The position numbers and the translations under genes are program-made. From the NCBI GenBank assembly GCA_964641175.1, contig CAZXLJ010000037.1:1-27154 (forward strand): DNA of 27,154 nucleotides, read 5' to 3'. Below the pieces are notes generated by a model, which was not told where the DNA came from, did no database searches, and saw only the letters and a program-made list of their open reading frames with translations. Shown here in pieces: positions 1 to 7,310 of this stretch. Origin of the DNA: CAYNST01 sp964641175 (GTDB taxonomy: Bacteria; Pseudomonadota; Gammaproteobacteria; Pseudomonadales; Cellvibrionaceae). Within the stretch, counting starts at the first letter, position 1, and each line of letters begins with the position of its first letter.

Positions 1-656
1 GCGCTCTCGAGCATGTTCGCCTGAGTCAGCGCTGCCAGGAGTCCGCGTTGCCACTGCTGGTTTTCCGGTTCAATAGCCATAGCCGTCTGGTAGCTGCTAA
101 TTGCGCTGAATGGGCCGTATTGCACAAGATTCAGGTATGCCAGCTGCCCGTGTACCAGCGCATCACTCGAGCCCAATGCCACAGCCCGGGAGAAGTGCTG
201 ACGCGCTTCCTTGAACTTTTCCTGCACAAGATATAGCTGAGCCAGGTCACTGTGCACCCGGACAAGTTGGGGCTGCCGTTGCAGAACGGCCAGGTAGGTT
301 TGTTCCGCTTTGTCGTACATTTCCAGCGAAGCATATATTTGTCCTTTCAAGGCGAGCATTGCAGGACTTAGTTCAATATCATAAAACTGTTCGAGCTCCT
401 GGATGACCTGTTGCCGCTGACCCGCCTCCAGCATGGTTCGCAACCGCTCCGCTCTTTCATATTCTTCAGGCGCAATAGACGCCTCCCGGTCGGTATAGGG
501 ACCGGTAAATTGAGGCAGGACGAATTTTGGAGTTGCCAGCATCAACTCGAATTTGACAGCGTCGGCAGCTGCAATGGCCGGCGTTAATATCAGCGCCAGC
601 GACACTGTCGTAAGCGCACCGGCGCGCAATTTGTTAAGGATGCGGAGTCGTATCAT
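1..656 (-). CDS. TPR-repeat periplasmic protein of the TonB2-type operon (3' part missing)
   Basis: This frame stays open to the window edge, so only about 218 N-terminal residues are visible. It starts at an ATG (654-656) three bases after the tonB stop, with AGGA in the spacer and tonB tail. The N-terminus is a signal peptide: Arg-rich start, hydrophobic stretch, then a likely cleavage after AIAAA. The rest is helical, with TPR-like units visible around LKGQIYASLEMYDKAEQTYL and LAQLYLVQEKFKEARQHFSR. A TPR protein follows tonB2 in the equivalent Vibrio cluster, so it is probably an accessory part of the TonB system, acting in the periplasm. Its exact role is not known to me. The C-terminal length cannot be judged. 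Confidence 0.8.
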   Translation of the reverse strand, partial: MIRLRILNKLRAGALTTVSLALILTPAIAAADAVKFELMLATPKFVLPQFTGPYTDREASIAPEEYERAERLRTMLEAGQRQQVIQELEQFYDIELSPAMLALKGQIYASLEMYDKAEQTYLAVLQRQPQLVRVHSDLAQLYLVQEKFKEARQHFSRAVALGSSDALVHGQLAYLNLVQYGPFSAISSYQTAMAIEPENQQWQRGLLAALTQANMLES

Positions 657-659
657 TCT

Positions 660-1325
660 TCAGGTCCTGTTAATGAATACGAGCGTGTACAGATAAATTG
701 CCTGCACCGCTTTTCCGTCTTTCTTTGGAATCGTGAATTTGGAATCATTAATGGCCTTGCGTATGACGTCAGTCATTTCAGGATAAACAGGATCGACTAT
801 TTTTTTTACGAATGCCTGACCAGACTGATCAATAATGATTTCCACCTTGGTTTCAACTCTCGAAACGCCTTTGCGTCTCAGTTCCTGCGGAAAGCTGATT
901 CGGTTTGTGGATACCAGTCGAGGTATCTGATCGAGTTCCTTTACATCCAGAAGCGGAAAATTGACGCTCAGGGACCGGGTTAGATCCAGCTTTCCGACGT
1001 CATTGTCCGGTTTGTGTATTTGCTGCACCCTGGCCATGGACAGTTTCGGATTATCGGAAAACGTCATGTCGGGACCGGCCCCGCGTCCCGGTAAATCAAT
1101 GCTGGGAGGCGCGCTCGATTCCTCTACCTGCATCTCCACGGGCGGAGGTGGTTCCGGCGGTGGCGGCAGCGCTATGTCAACTTCTCTTAGCGTCACAGTC
1201 TCCGATTCAGAGATCGGGATGGAATCGTGCAACACTATAAAAGCGGTCAGGCTCATCACGGCAATCATACTTAAAAGCCAGATCGACAGCCTCAACGCCC
1301 AGCCAGCGATGCGCTCCCGTTTCAC
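660..1325 (-). CDS. tonB: TonB family energy transducer (TonB2-like)
   Basis: This 221-residue protein carries proton-motive energy from the ExbB/ExbD motor to outer-membrane TonB-dependent receptors. Residues about 10-33 form the single N-terminal membrane anchor. A short proline block (PPPPEPPPP, 54-62) follows, then a periplasmic linker. The C-terminal TonB domain (about 145-221) has FPQELRRKGVSRVETKVEIIID and a final beta-strand near TLVF. The start is GTG: upstream in the same frame there is no ATG, GTG or TTG before a stop, so this is the only standard start, although no strong ribosome binding site precedes it. It lies 90 bases after exbD and three bases before the TPR gene. The proline spacer is much shorter than in E. 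coli TonB, as is common for TonB2 types. Confidence 0.88.
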   Translation of the reverse strand: MKRERIAGWALRLSIWLLSMIAVMSLTAFIVLHDSIPISESETVTLREVDIALPPPPEPPPPVEMQVEESSAPPSIDLPGRGAGPDMTFSDNPKLSMARVQQIHKPDNDVGKLDLTRSLSVNFPLLDVKELDQIPRLVSTNRISFPQELRRKGVSRVETKVEIIIDQSGQAFVKKIVDPVYPEMTDVIRKAINDSKFTIPKKDGKAVQAIYLYTLVFINRT

Positions 1326-1415
1326 GCGACTACCACTTGCGAAACCCGCCTCATGTTTGACTCCATCCCGGTATCTGTAAACCCACCCTGCTCTCCATGT
1401 GACCCGCCAACGTGA

Positions 1416-1823
1416 TTATTTTGTGACAGTAGCAATACTGACTTTTTCGACCCCTGCCATCTTGGCCTCATCGATGACTTTCACCAACAGATCTGTCGGA
1501 ACCGATTTATCTGCCTGAATGACCAGAGGACGCGGATCCCGCTTTAATGCCTGCATCAATGTTGTCCTGACGCCTTCGATACCGATGCTGGTTCCGCCGT
1601 AAATGACTTCCCGCGATTCGGTAATGGCAATCAGCAATACCGAACTTTGCAAAGTTTGCGTGGAAACGGCCGTCGGCTTGTCGACGTCCACTCCGGTTTC
1701 CCGGACGAATACTGTCGTGACGATAAAGAAAATGAGCAAGATGAAAACCACATCGATCAGCGGTGCCAGATCAATCCCCGGCGTGAGTGCTTCTTCAAGC
1801 TTGGTTTCAATGGACGATTTCAT
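1416..1823 (-). CDS. exbD: Biopolymer transporter ExbD
   Basis: This is the motor subunit of the TonB energising complex in the inner membrane. The protein is 135 residues from the ATG at 1823. It has a short cytoplasmic N-terminus, one membrane helix (about 20-42) with PLIDVVF, whose Asp24 matches the essential proton-path aspartate of ExbD/TolR, and a periplasmic domain ending in GVEKVSIATV. A TTG four codons upstream (1835) is also in frame, but ATG is preferred. The gene overlaps the end of exbB2 by 17 bases, so translation is probably coupled. The neighbours are an ExbB and TonB, which separates it from the tolQRA type. Confidence 0.92.
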   Translation of the reverse strand: MKSSIETKLEEALTPGIDLAPLIDVVFILLIFFIVTTVFVRETGVDVDKPTAVSTQTLQSSVLLIAITESREVIYGGTSIGIEGVRTTLMQALKRDPRPLVIQADKSVPTDLLVKVIDEAKMAGVEKVSIATVTK

Positions 1824-2223
1824 AAGAGTGCACAAGAATCCAGCTGCTTCTTTGATGGTGCAGCAATGCGAGAAGTAAAAGACCCGGAACCACCATCACC
1901 AAGCCAAGTTGCGTGGTAAACAGGGCTTCACCTATACCGCCCGATACCAGTTCCTGCAGCGCCAGCCCGGAGTCTCTGGATAACTGTCTGAACGTTTTCA
2001 TCAAGCCGCTGATGGTGCCGAGAAGCCCCAGCAAAGGCAGCGCCGATAAAAGCATCTGCAAGCTGCCAAACCAGAACCGGGTTCGTAAAAACCACGCTGC
2101 ATTGATTTTCTGGAAAAAGCACAATTCGATCGCGACGGCATAACAAAAGGTCGATAGCGCCAGAATCGCCCAGACCACAATGCTGTTAAGAAGAAACGCA
2201 TGATCGGCAATTATCTGACCCAT
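1807..2223 (-). CDS. exbB2: Short ExbB/MotA/TolQ proton-channel protein (ExbB2-like)
   Basis: This is the 138-residue inner-membrane channel subunit that works with ExbD and TonB. Three hydrophobic segments are visible: about 12-34, 55-78 (containing LLGLLGTISGLMKTF, the MotA/ExbB signature) and 100-122 with GGIGEALFTTQLGL. It is shorter than E. coli ExbB (about 244 residues) and slightly shorter than usual ExbB2. It is the second ExbB-type gene in this operon. The first (2241-3557) has a long periplasmic extension, matching the TtpC plus ExbB2 arrangement of Vibrio TonB2 systems. It starts 17 bases after that gene and overlaps exbD. Confidence 0.9.
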   Translation of the reverse strand: MGQIIADHAFLLNSIVVWAILALSTFCYAVAIELCFFQKINAAWFLRTRFWFGSLQMLLSALPLLGLLGTISGLMKTFRQLSRDSGLALQELVSGGIGEALFTTQLGLVMVVPGLLLLALLHHQRSSWILVHSYEIVH

Positions 2224-2240
2224 AATTCGGGAGCCTCTGA

Positions 2241-3557
2241 TTAATTCTTTGCCTGCACTTTGCTCAAGCGCACGGCAAAGGTTTCCAGCTTATGGTGGTA
2301 GTTTTTTATGTACCGGTTCAATAATGCGCTGACGACCAGCGATGGAATCGCAACTATCAACCCGAGCTCTGTCGTGACCAGTGCTTCTGAAATACCGCCG
2401 GACACGGTGGACGCATCACCCGAACCGAATATCGTCATCATTTTGAAAGTGGTAATCATCCCCGAAACCGTTCCCAATAACCCCAGCAGCGGCGCCACCG
2501 CGGCCGTTGTCGCAATCACGCCCATAAAGCGCTCGAGCCGGTGTCGGTGTTCCATCAGGCTCGCGACCAGAAGATCATCCCGTTCGGCAGACACGGGAAC
2601 CTTGCGCGCGATTTCAACGAGTTTTTTCTGAAATTTGCCAATGGCTACATTGGCTGGAAGCTCTCCGGTTTCGCCGGTCCAGGGATGGACCTGAACTTTT
2701 GGCAGGCGTGCGAGCTGTGCCGCTTTTATCAATGCGATCACCAGAGCCAGAAGTCCGAAGAAAATAATCGGAATCGCCCAAACGCCACCGGCTTCCAGAT
2801 GGCTCCAGACATCCCCCGCGTTGTTCTGCAATTTTGCGGCATTGCCCAGTGTGGGATCGAACGTCAGATCGCCCCGGCCTGTTTCAAACAGCGACTGCAA
2901 CTGTTGCAGATCCGCCTTACCAAATTCTTGCAGCAGCTGCGGAGTTTCACTGCCAAAACGATCCACCAACCCGCCCAGACTGGCTCCAGGATCCAGCGCC
3001 ACTTCCACGGGGCCTACAGCCAGAACCTGAAGCACCCGGATCTGACCGGAGGAAAGAACCACCGGCTTGTCTGTCCAGCCGGGCGCCATGGCTTGTTGAA
3101 TCCGGTCGTGCGCGAGCTTCAGCAAGTCTGCTTCCAGCAGCTTCGCTCCGTCATCGGAGACGGCAACACCCGAAAGATTTACATTATTGACAAAACTGGC
3201 CAGCAAATGCCGCTGGTATTTACTTTGGACCGACCACTGCGCCACTCTTTTTTCCAGCTGTTCAAGTCCCAAAAGCTGTTCGTCCGCTGTCCGTTGTACA
3301 ACGGCAGCCTGCTTGCGTAGTGACTTGACCTCATTTTCCTTTTTACTGAGCTCCGACTGCAGGCGACTGCTGGCGCGTCCTATGGACGTTTCAATATCTC
3401 GCAGCGACTGATTGGTCTTCGTAATCCGATCGAGAATTTCCTTGTCCACGTCTTGCGCTGAAACATTTGTTGACAGACAGGATAGCAGCGCGCATATCCA
3501 CAGTCCCGGTAACAGACGCCTTCGCCAGCGCACCCCACCTGGAATTTTCCCTTTCAT
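2241..3557 (-). CDS. ttpC: TtpC-like MotA/TolQ/ExbB proton-channel family protein with periplasmic extension
   Basis: This 438-residue protein has a cleavable signal peptide (1-34, ending NVSA-Q). A predicted coiled coil follows (about 38-105), then a periplasmic domain to about 255. The ExbB-type channel domain comes last, with membrane helices near 259-280, 346-370 (APLLGLLGTVSGMITTFK) and 394-415 (EALVTTELGLIVAIPSLV). In Vibrio, TtpC is an added component needed for TonB2 function, and this architecture matches it. The start overlaps the end of the DUF3450 gene by four bases (ATGA), which suggests translational coupling. A good-length ORF with family-typical order supports an intact gene. 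Confidence 0.88.
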   Translation of the reverse strand: MKGKIPGGVRWRRRLLPGLWICALLSCLSTNVSAQDVDKEILDRITKTNQSLRDIETSIGRASSRLQSELSKKENEVKSLRKQAAVVQRTADEQLLGLEQLEKRVAQWSVQSKYQRHLLASFVNNVNLSGVAVSDDGAKLLEADLLKLAHDRIQQAMAPGWTDKPVVLSSGQIRVLQVLAVGPVEVALDPGASLGGLVDRFGSETPQLLQEFGKADLQQLQSLFETGRGDLTFDPTLGNAAKLQNNAGDVWSHLEAGGVWAIPIIFFGLLALVIALIKAAQLARLPKVQVHPWTGETGELPANVAIGKFQKKLVEIARKVPVSAERDDLLVASLMEHRHRLERFMGVIATTAAVAPLLGLLGTVSGMITTFKMMTIFGSGDASTVSGGISEALVTTELGLIVAIPSLVVSALLNRYIKNYHHKLETFAVRLSKVQAKN

Positions 3558-4357
3558 CGACGTCCCTCCGAAGCATCCTGACTGGTATTTACGAGGACTG
3601 GAAGGGGAACGTAGTCTGCAACGGTGGGCGTTTCCAGCATGGCCTTGACTTTCAGCAAGGCGGATGCGTCAAGTTCCCTGCCAAGTATCTGCGAAGCCTC
3701 ATCACCCTGCCACCACTGCCATCCCTGTTCTGTCGGGAGGCCAAAACCGGTCTTGCTGCCGTCGTCGCTGATATACCAGCCCTGCGCCAGGCCGAGGTAT
3801 ATTTGCGCAACCATAATCTGGTCACCATCCGTCCCGCCCGGTATCTGCATTGCGGTTTTGTGATAAGCCACCCGGCCATTGAATTCGTTCAGGAGCTGAT
3901 ACAGGGAAAGCAGTTTTTCAAGCTTTTGACTGTTCGACGCATCCTCCCTGGAGGCCAATTCGAGCTTTTCCGACCATTCAGCCTGCAGTGGCGGAGGCAG
4001 GCGAGGCTGCAGTCGTTGCATTCTGCTGATCGCATCCGCGAGCTGGACGCCAAGCTGCACCTGTTCCCGTTCAAGCTCGGTCTGTTCTTCTGACAATGTC
4101 TGACGACGCGCGTCCACTTCACTCGTAGAAGAGTTGCTTTGAGCCAGTGCCTGCTCGATGGCGTCGACCTCTATCTGCATCAGCTCCAGCCGTCGCGACA
4201 ATATTGTCTCGCGCTCCCGCCATTGGGATTGCAGCTTGCCTTTCTGGTTTTCCAGATCAAGCCATCGCGACATCAGGGACTGGGGATCATCGGCCGGATA
4301 TCCCGGTCCAGACCAAACCGGTAAAAGGATAATGACCACAAAAAGAAAATTCTTCAC
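3554..4357 (-). CDS. DUF3450 family periplasmic coiled-coil protein
   Basis: This 267-residue protein has a signal peptide (about 1-21) and a long coiled-coil stretch (about 30-115, rich in Glu, Gln and Leu). A globular C-terminal half follows, with LPPPLQAEW and YLGLAQGWYISDDGSKTGFG, which I recognise as the DUF3450 signature. The family is the regular first gene of TonB2/TtpC clusters. The biochemical role is unknown, but a periplasmic partner of the TtpC extension is likely. The start is GTG, five bases after a clear AAAGGA. It is the first gene of the operon, so the promoter should be in the 217-base gap up to hflC. Confidence 0.85.
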   Translation of the reverse strand: MKNFLFVVIILLPVWSGPGYPADDPQSLMSRWLDLENQKGKLQSQWRERETILSRRLELMQIEVDAIEQALAQSNSSTSEVDARRQTLSEEQTELEREQVQLGVQLADAISRMQRLQPRLPPPLQAEWSEKLELASREDASNSQKLEKLLSLYQLLNEFNGRVAYHKTAMQIPGGTDGDQIMVAQIYLGLAQGWYISDDGSKTGFGLPTEQGWQWWQGDEASQILGRELDASALLKVKAMLETPTVADYVPLPVLVNTSQDASEGRR

Positions 4358-4574
4358 TGGAATCCTTTACGCTTATATTCCTGCGGTGAAAGGTGGAGCG
4401 CCGATGGCCCACTAAATCGTAGATGCGTGCGACCTTGCGTCATGTCGGCCCTAACCCAGAGCCCCCGGACTGGTCACTATTATTAAAGTTGTGTTCGGAA
4501 TTTATCAGTACCGGCGGACAAAGGCAACAGCGCACACTGTACGCCGTTGGTCTAAAGAAAGGGCCGGTTATACT
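4358..4574. promoter_or_regulatory. Gap between hflC and the DUF3450-TonB operon; presumed operon promoter
   Basis: This 217-base spacer separates two minus-strand gene groups. It should hold the end of the hflC transcript and the promoter of the DUF3450-ttpC-exbB2-exbD-tonB operon. An AT-rich stretch on the minus strand (TTTAATAATAG, about 4479-4489) could serve as a -10, but no convincing -35 partner is seen. No rho-independent terminator (hairpin plus T tract) and no Fur-box-like inverted repeat was recognised by eye. The AAAGGA ribosome site at 4363-4368 precedes the GTG start. Confidence 0.35.
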
Positions 4575-5516
4575 TTATTTTCGCTTTACGCTTTCCAGGT
4601 ATTGAAAAAGATCGGAGTCCGCTCGAACCATCAGGGTGGTGTTGGTGCCCAGAGCGCGGTAGGTTTCCAGTGTCCGTATAAAGGCATAGAATTCCGGATC
4701 CGCGCCGAATGCTTCACCATAGATGCGAATAGCTTCCGCATCAGCATCGCCTTTTATTTCCTCCGCTTTTCGTGCGGCTTCGGAATTGATGCGGCGAAGT
4801 TCACGTTCCATCTCCCCTGTTATTTCCAGGCTGCGCCCCTGCCCTTCAGCCCGGAACCGCTCGGCAATTGCCTGTCTTTCAGAAATCATTCGGTTCTCCA
4901 CCTGGCGCCGAACTGAATCAATGTAGTTGATACGCTTGATACGGACGTCCTTTAATTCAATACCCAGCTCCGGCATAAGTTTTGACGCACTTTTAAGAAT
5001 TGCGGCCTCGAGCTTTTCACGACCCAGCTGCGGACGCTTGCTCAGCGTAATATCTTCGCGATCCTGTTCAACCTCATCGAGCTCTTCCACATCCACACTC
5101 CAGTCGCCCGAACGTACGATTTCTTCCAGCTCGGTGCCTGAGACAATATCTCTGACCACTGAATCAATAATGTCATCCAGGCGCGTGCGCCCTCCACTTT
5201 CATCGCGCACGCTTCGCAAAAATTGCAGCGGATCGAGAATGCGCCAACGGGCGGTAGTATCCACCTGAATGAATTCACGACCCAGCGTTGGAATCTGGGA
5301 GACGTCCCCGTCCCAGATCAGCAGGCGTTTGTCAAAACGCCTCACTTCCTGGACAAAAGGCAACTTCCAGTGCAAGCCGGGTTGGCTGATGACCTCGCCT
5401 CGGGGCTCACCAAACTGGACAATGATCGCCTGCTCGGCCTCATCCACCACGAACATAGATGCAAATAATGAAACACCCATGACAATCAGAATTAAAGCGA
5501 TGGCAGAAATTTTCAT
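4575..5516 (-). CDS. hflC: HflC, SPFH/prohibitin-family membrane protease modulator
   Basis: HflC pairs with HflK in a large inner-membrane complex that encloses the FtsH protease and controls its access to membrane substrates. The 313-residue protein has an N-terminal membrane anchor (about 4-23). An SPFH/Band 7 domain follows (EQAIIVQFGEPRGEVISQPGLHWKLPF and onward). Then comes a long charged coiled-coil region (ISERQAIAERFRAEGQGRSLEI, AARKAEEIKGDADAEAIRIYG), which is the HflC signature, and a short tail (FQYLESVKRK). It overlaps the hflK end by four bases. It is slightly shorter than E. coli HflC (334). No ftsH, hfq or hflX is next to it. Confidence 0.94.
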   Translation of the reverse strand: MKISAIALILIVMGVSLFASMFVVDEAEQAIIVQFGEPRGEVISQPGLHWKLPFVQEVRRFDKRLLIWDGDVSQIPTLGREFIQVDTTARWRILDPLQFLRSVRDESGGRTRLDDIIDSVVRDIVSGTELEEIVRSGDWSVDVEELDEVEQDREDITLSKRPQLGREKLEAAILKSASKLMPELGIELKDVRIKRINYIDSVRRQVENRMISERQAIAERFRAEGQGRSLEITGEMERELRRINSEAARKAEEIKGDADAEAIRIYGEAFGADPEFYAFIRTLETYRALGTNTTLMVRADSDLFQYLESVKRK

Positions 5517-6541
5517 TTCTTTGCCTCCTGCCGTGGTTCGCGAATATTCATCAGCGGAAAAGGACCCGCCTGATTATCCTGCACCATCAGGACCTGCCCT
5601 ACATTAGGAAGTATTTCAGTCAAGGTTTCCAGATAAAGGCGCGCGCGGGTCACTTCCGGCACCGCGGTGTACTCTTGCAGCATCGCTTTGAATCGCGCAG
5701 TTTCTCCGTGAGCACGGTTTACCCGTTCCGTTGCGTAGCCCTGGGCATCGGCGATCAGACGTTGTGCTTCGCCCTGGGCTCGAGGTATCTGCTGGTTCGC
5801 CCGTTTGGTCGCTTCATTGATCATCCGTTCACGTTCCTGCCGCGCTTCGTTTACTTCATTGAAAGCAGGCCGCACCGCAGCCGGCGGGACAACATCCTGC
5901 AGCTCCACTGTAATGATATGAATCCCGGAGTCGTACAAATCCATGATGCTCTGGATTTCGTCACGCACGCCCTGGGCAATTTCCACCCGACCCACCGTCA
6001 GCACTTCAGAACCCAGCCGGTTGCCGACGATCCGCCTCATAACGGACTCGGAAATATCCCGCAACGTAGTATCGGGTTCGCGTTGCTGATACAGGTATTT
6101 AATCGGGTCCTGGATGCGGTACTGAACTACCCACTCCACATCGATCACATTCAAGTCACCGGTCAGCATCAATGACTCCTCGGTGTATTCGCGATCTTCA
6201 TAGCGGCTCGGTTCATTACCGCGCTGACTTAGAGTGCGGAAGCCGAACTCCTGCTTGAGAACTCGCGTCGAAGCGACCCTTTGAATCCGGTCGATGCCGA
6301 AGGGCAACTTGAAATGCAGTCCGGGATCGGTGATTGCCACCACGGCGCCAAAGCGCTTCACCACTGCCTGCTGTTCAGGCTGTACGGTGTAAAAAGCCGA
6401 GAATACGCCCCAGATAAAGATGACGATAAAAGGGATGTAAGCGAGTGGTAATCGTGACCCTTTGAACTGGCTTCGTAATTGCGCAAGATCCTGATCAAGA
6501 CTGCGTACGTTACCCGAATCCTGCCACGGGTTTTTCTTCAT
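5513..6541 (-). CDS. hflK: HflK, SPFH-family FtsH modulator
   Basis: HflK is the partner of HflC in the FtsH-modulating complex. The protein is 342 residues from the ATG at 6541, with a membrane helix at about 33-51 and a Band 7 domain starting YTVQPEQQAVVKRFG with DPGLHFKLPFGID. A coiled coil follows (RANQQIPRAQGEAQRLIADA). The frame remains open 38 codons further upstream (to 6655), but that part runs into the preceding gene and lacks protein character. The ATG at 6541 has a strong AAGGAG six bases ahead. The glycine-rich cytoplasmic N-terminus of E. coli HflK (419 residues) is missing, leaving only about 30 polar residues before the membrane helix. It starts 37 bases after the GDPD gene. 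Confidence 0.92.
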   Translation of the reverse strand: MKKNPWQDSGNVRSLDQDLAQLRSQFKGSRLPLAYIPFIVIFIWGVFSAFYTVQPEQQAVVKRFGAVVAITDPGLHFKLPFGIDRIQRVASTRVLKQEFGFRTLSQRGNEPSRYEDREYTEESLMLTGDLNVIDVEWVVQYRIQDPIKYLYQQREPDTTLRDISESVMRRIVGNRLGSEVLTVGRVEIAQGVRDEIQSIMDLYDSGIHIITVELQDVVPPAAVRPAFNEVNEARQERERMINEATKRANQQIPRAQGEAQRLIADAQGYATERVNRAHGETARFKAMLQEYTAVPEVTRARLYLETLTEILPNVGQVLMVQDNQAGPFPLMNIREPRQEAKK

Positions 6542-6547
6542 CGAACA

Positions 6548-6553
6548 CTCCTT
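6548..6553 (-). promoter_or_regulatory. Shine-Dalgarno site fixing the hflK start
   Basis: On the minus strand this reads AAGGAG, six bases before the ATG at 6541. It decides the hflK start against the 38-codon upstream extension, which would overlap the end of the glycerophosphodiesterase gene. Confidence 0.85.
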
Positions 6554-6578
6554 CTCGTTTTGTACGTGGAACCTGTGA

Positions 6579-7310
6579 TTAATTCCGGAACCTGTTAAAT
6601 CCGACTGCAGAATCCGTGAGTATTTCTTCGACCCCCAGTTCCAGGGCACGGGCAATATCGGTTTCGCGCTCAGGCAGGAAAGCGAGTATACGGGCTCCCC
6701 GGCTCCGATAGCGATCTATAATCGGCCTGTTCATCAGGTTGACCGATTTAAACCGGGGGGGCACCGCATAAGTGATGTCCGGCGTTATGCCGGAAAAAGC
6801 TTTCAGTCCGGCCAGACACGCGAGTCCCGCCCGCCGACATTGATCTGATCTCGCCATGCACACCGCGCCCGGTATTGACTGCCAGAGAAGCTGCTGATGG
6901 TGATTGCGCCACAGGAGAAATCTCGCGCGCTGATCGAAAAACTGGACGTAGGGCGGTCTCCGCCACTGCGACAGTCCCGAAATCGTGGCTCCGGCCGATT
7001 CCCGCTTAATGTCCAGAATCCAGTGAAACCCGGAAAATTCTTCCAGAAAATCATCGAAAAACAGGAGCCTTTCTCCGCGTCCAAGCCGGACTTTTTCAAG
7101 CTGCGCCCGGGTCGCATGTTCAACAATAAGCGCAGGCCCGCCCAATCGCGCCAGACTGGCGTCATGGCTCAAAACGATATGGCCGTCCGCTGTGGTGCGC
7201 AGATCAGTCTCCAGGTGCCTAAAGCCCGCGTCGATGGCCGCACGGAATGATTGCGCGGTATTTTCCGACGCGAGCGTACACAGCCCACGGTGGCTGATCC
7301 AGATAGTCAT
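6579..7310 (-). CDS. ugpQ: Glycerophosphodiester phosphodiesterase (UgpQ-like)
   Basis: This enzyme hydrolyses deacylated phospholipid head groups (glycerophosphodiesters) to glycerol-3-phosphate and an alcohol. At 243 residues it is close to the 247 of E. coli UgpQ. No signal peptide is present, so it is cytosolic. The catalytic signature is complete near the N-terminus: SHRG (His7, Arg8), ENT (16-18), LETDLRTTADG with Glu34 and Asp36 for metal binding, and LSHD with His49. The C-terminal GVEEILTDS motif also fits the family. The start overlaps the preceding lytic-transglycosylase-like gene by four bases. With glpK two genes upstream, the product would feed the same glycerol-3-phosphate pool. 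Confidence 0.9.
   Translation of the reverse strand: MTIWISHRGLCTLASENTAQSFRAAIDAGFRHLETDLRTTADGHIVLSHDASLARLGGPALIVEHATRAQLEKVRLGRGERLLFFDDFLEEFSGFHWILDIKRESAGATISGLSQWRRPPYVQFFDQRARFLLWRNHHQQLLWQSIPGAVCMARSDQCRRAGLACLAGLKAFSGITPDITYAVPPRFKSVNLMNRPIIDRYRSRGARILAFLPERETDIARALELGVEEILTDSAVGFNRFRN

Noticed and set aside
2541..3320. 259-codon plus-strand frame within ttpC
   Set aside because: It is antisense to the TtpC-like protein, whose signal peptide, coiled coil and channel motifs are complete.
5513..6655. Longer hflK start at 6655
   Set aside because: The added 38 residues cross into the GDPD gene and lack a ribosome site, whereas the ATG at 6541 has AAGGAG at ideal spacing.
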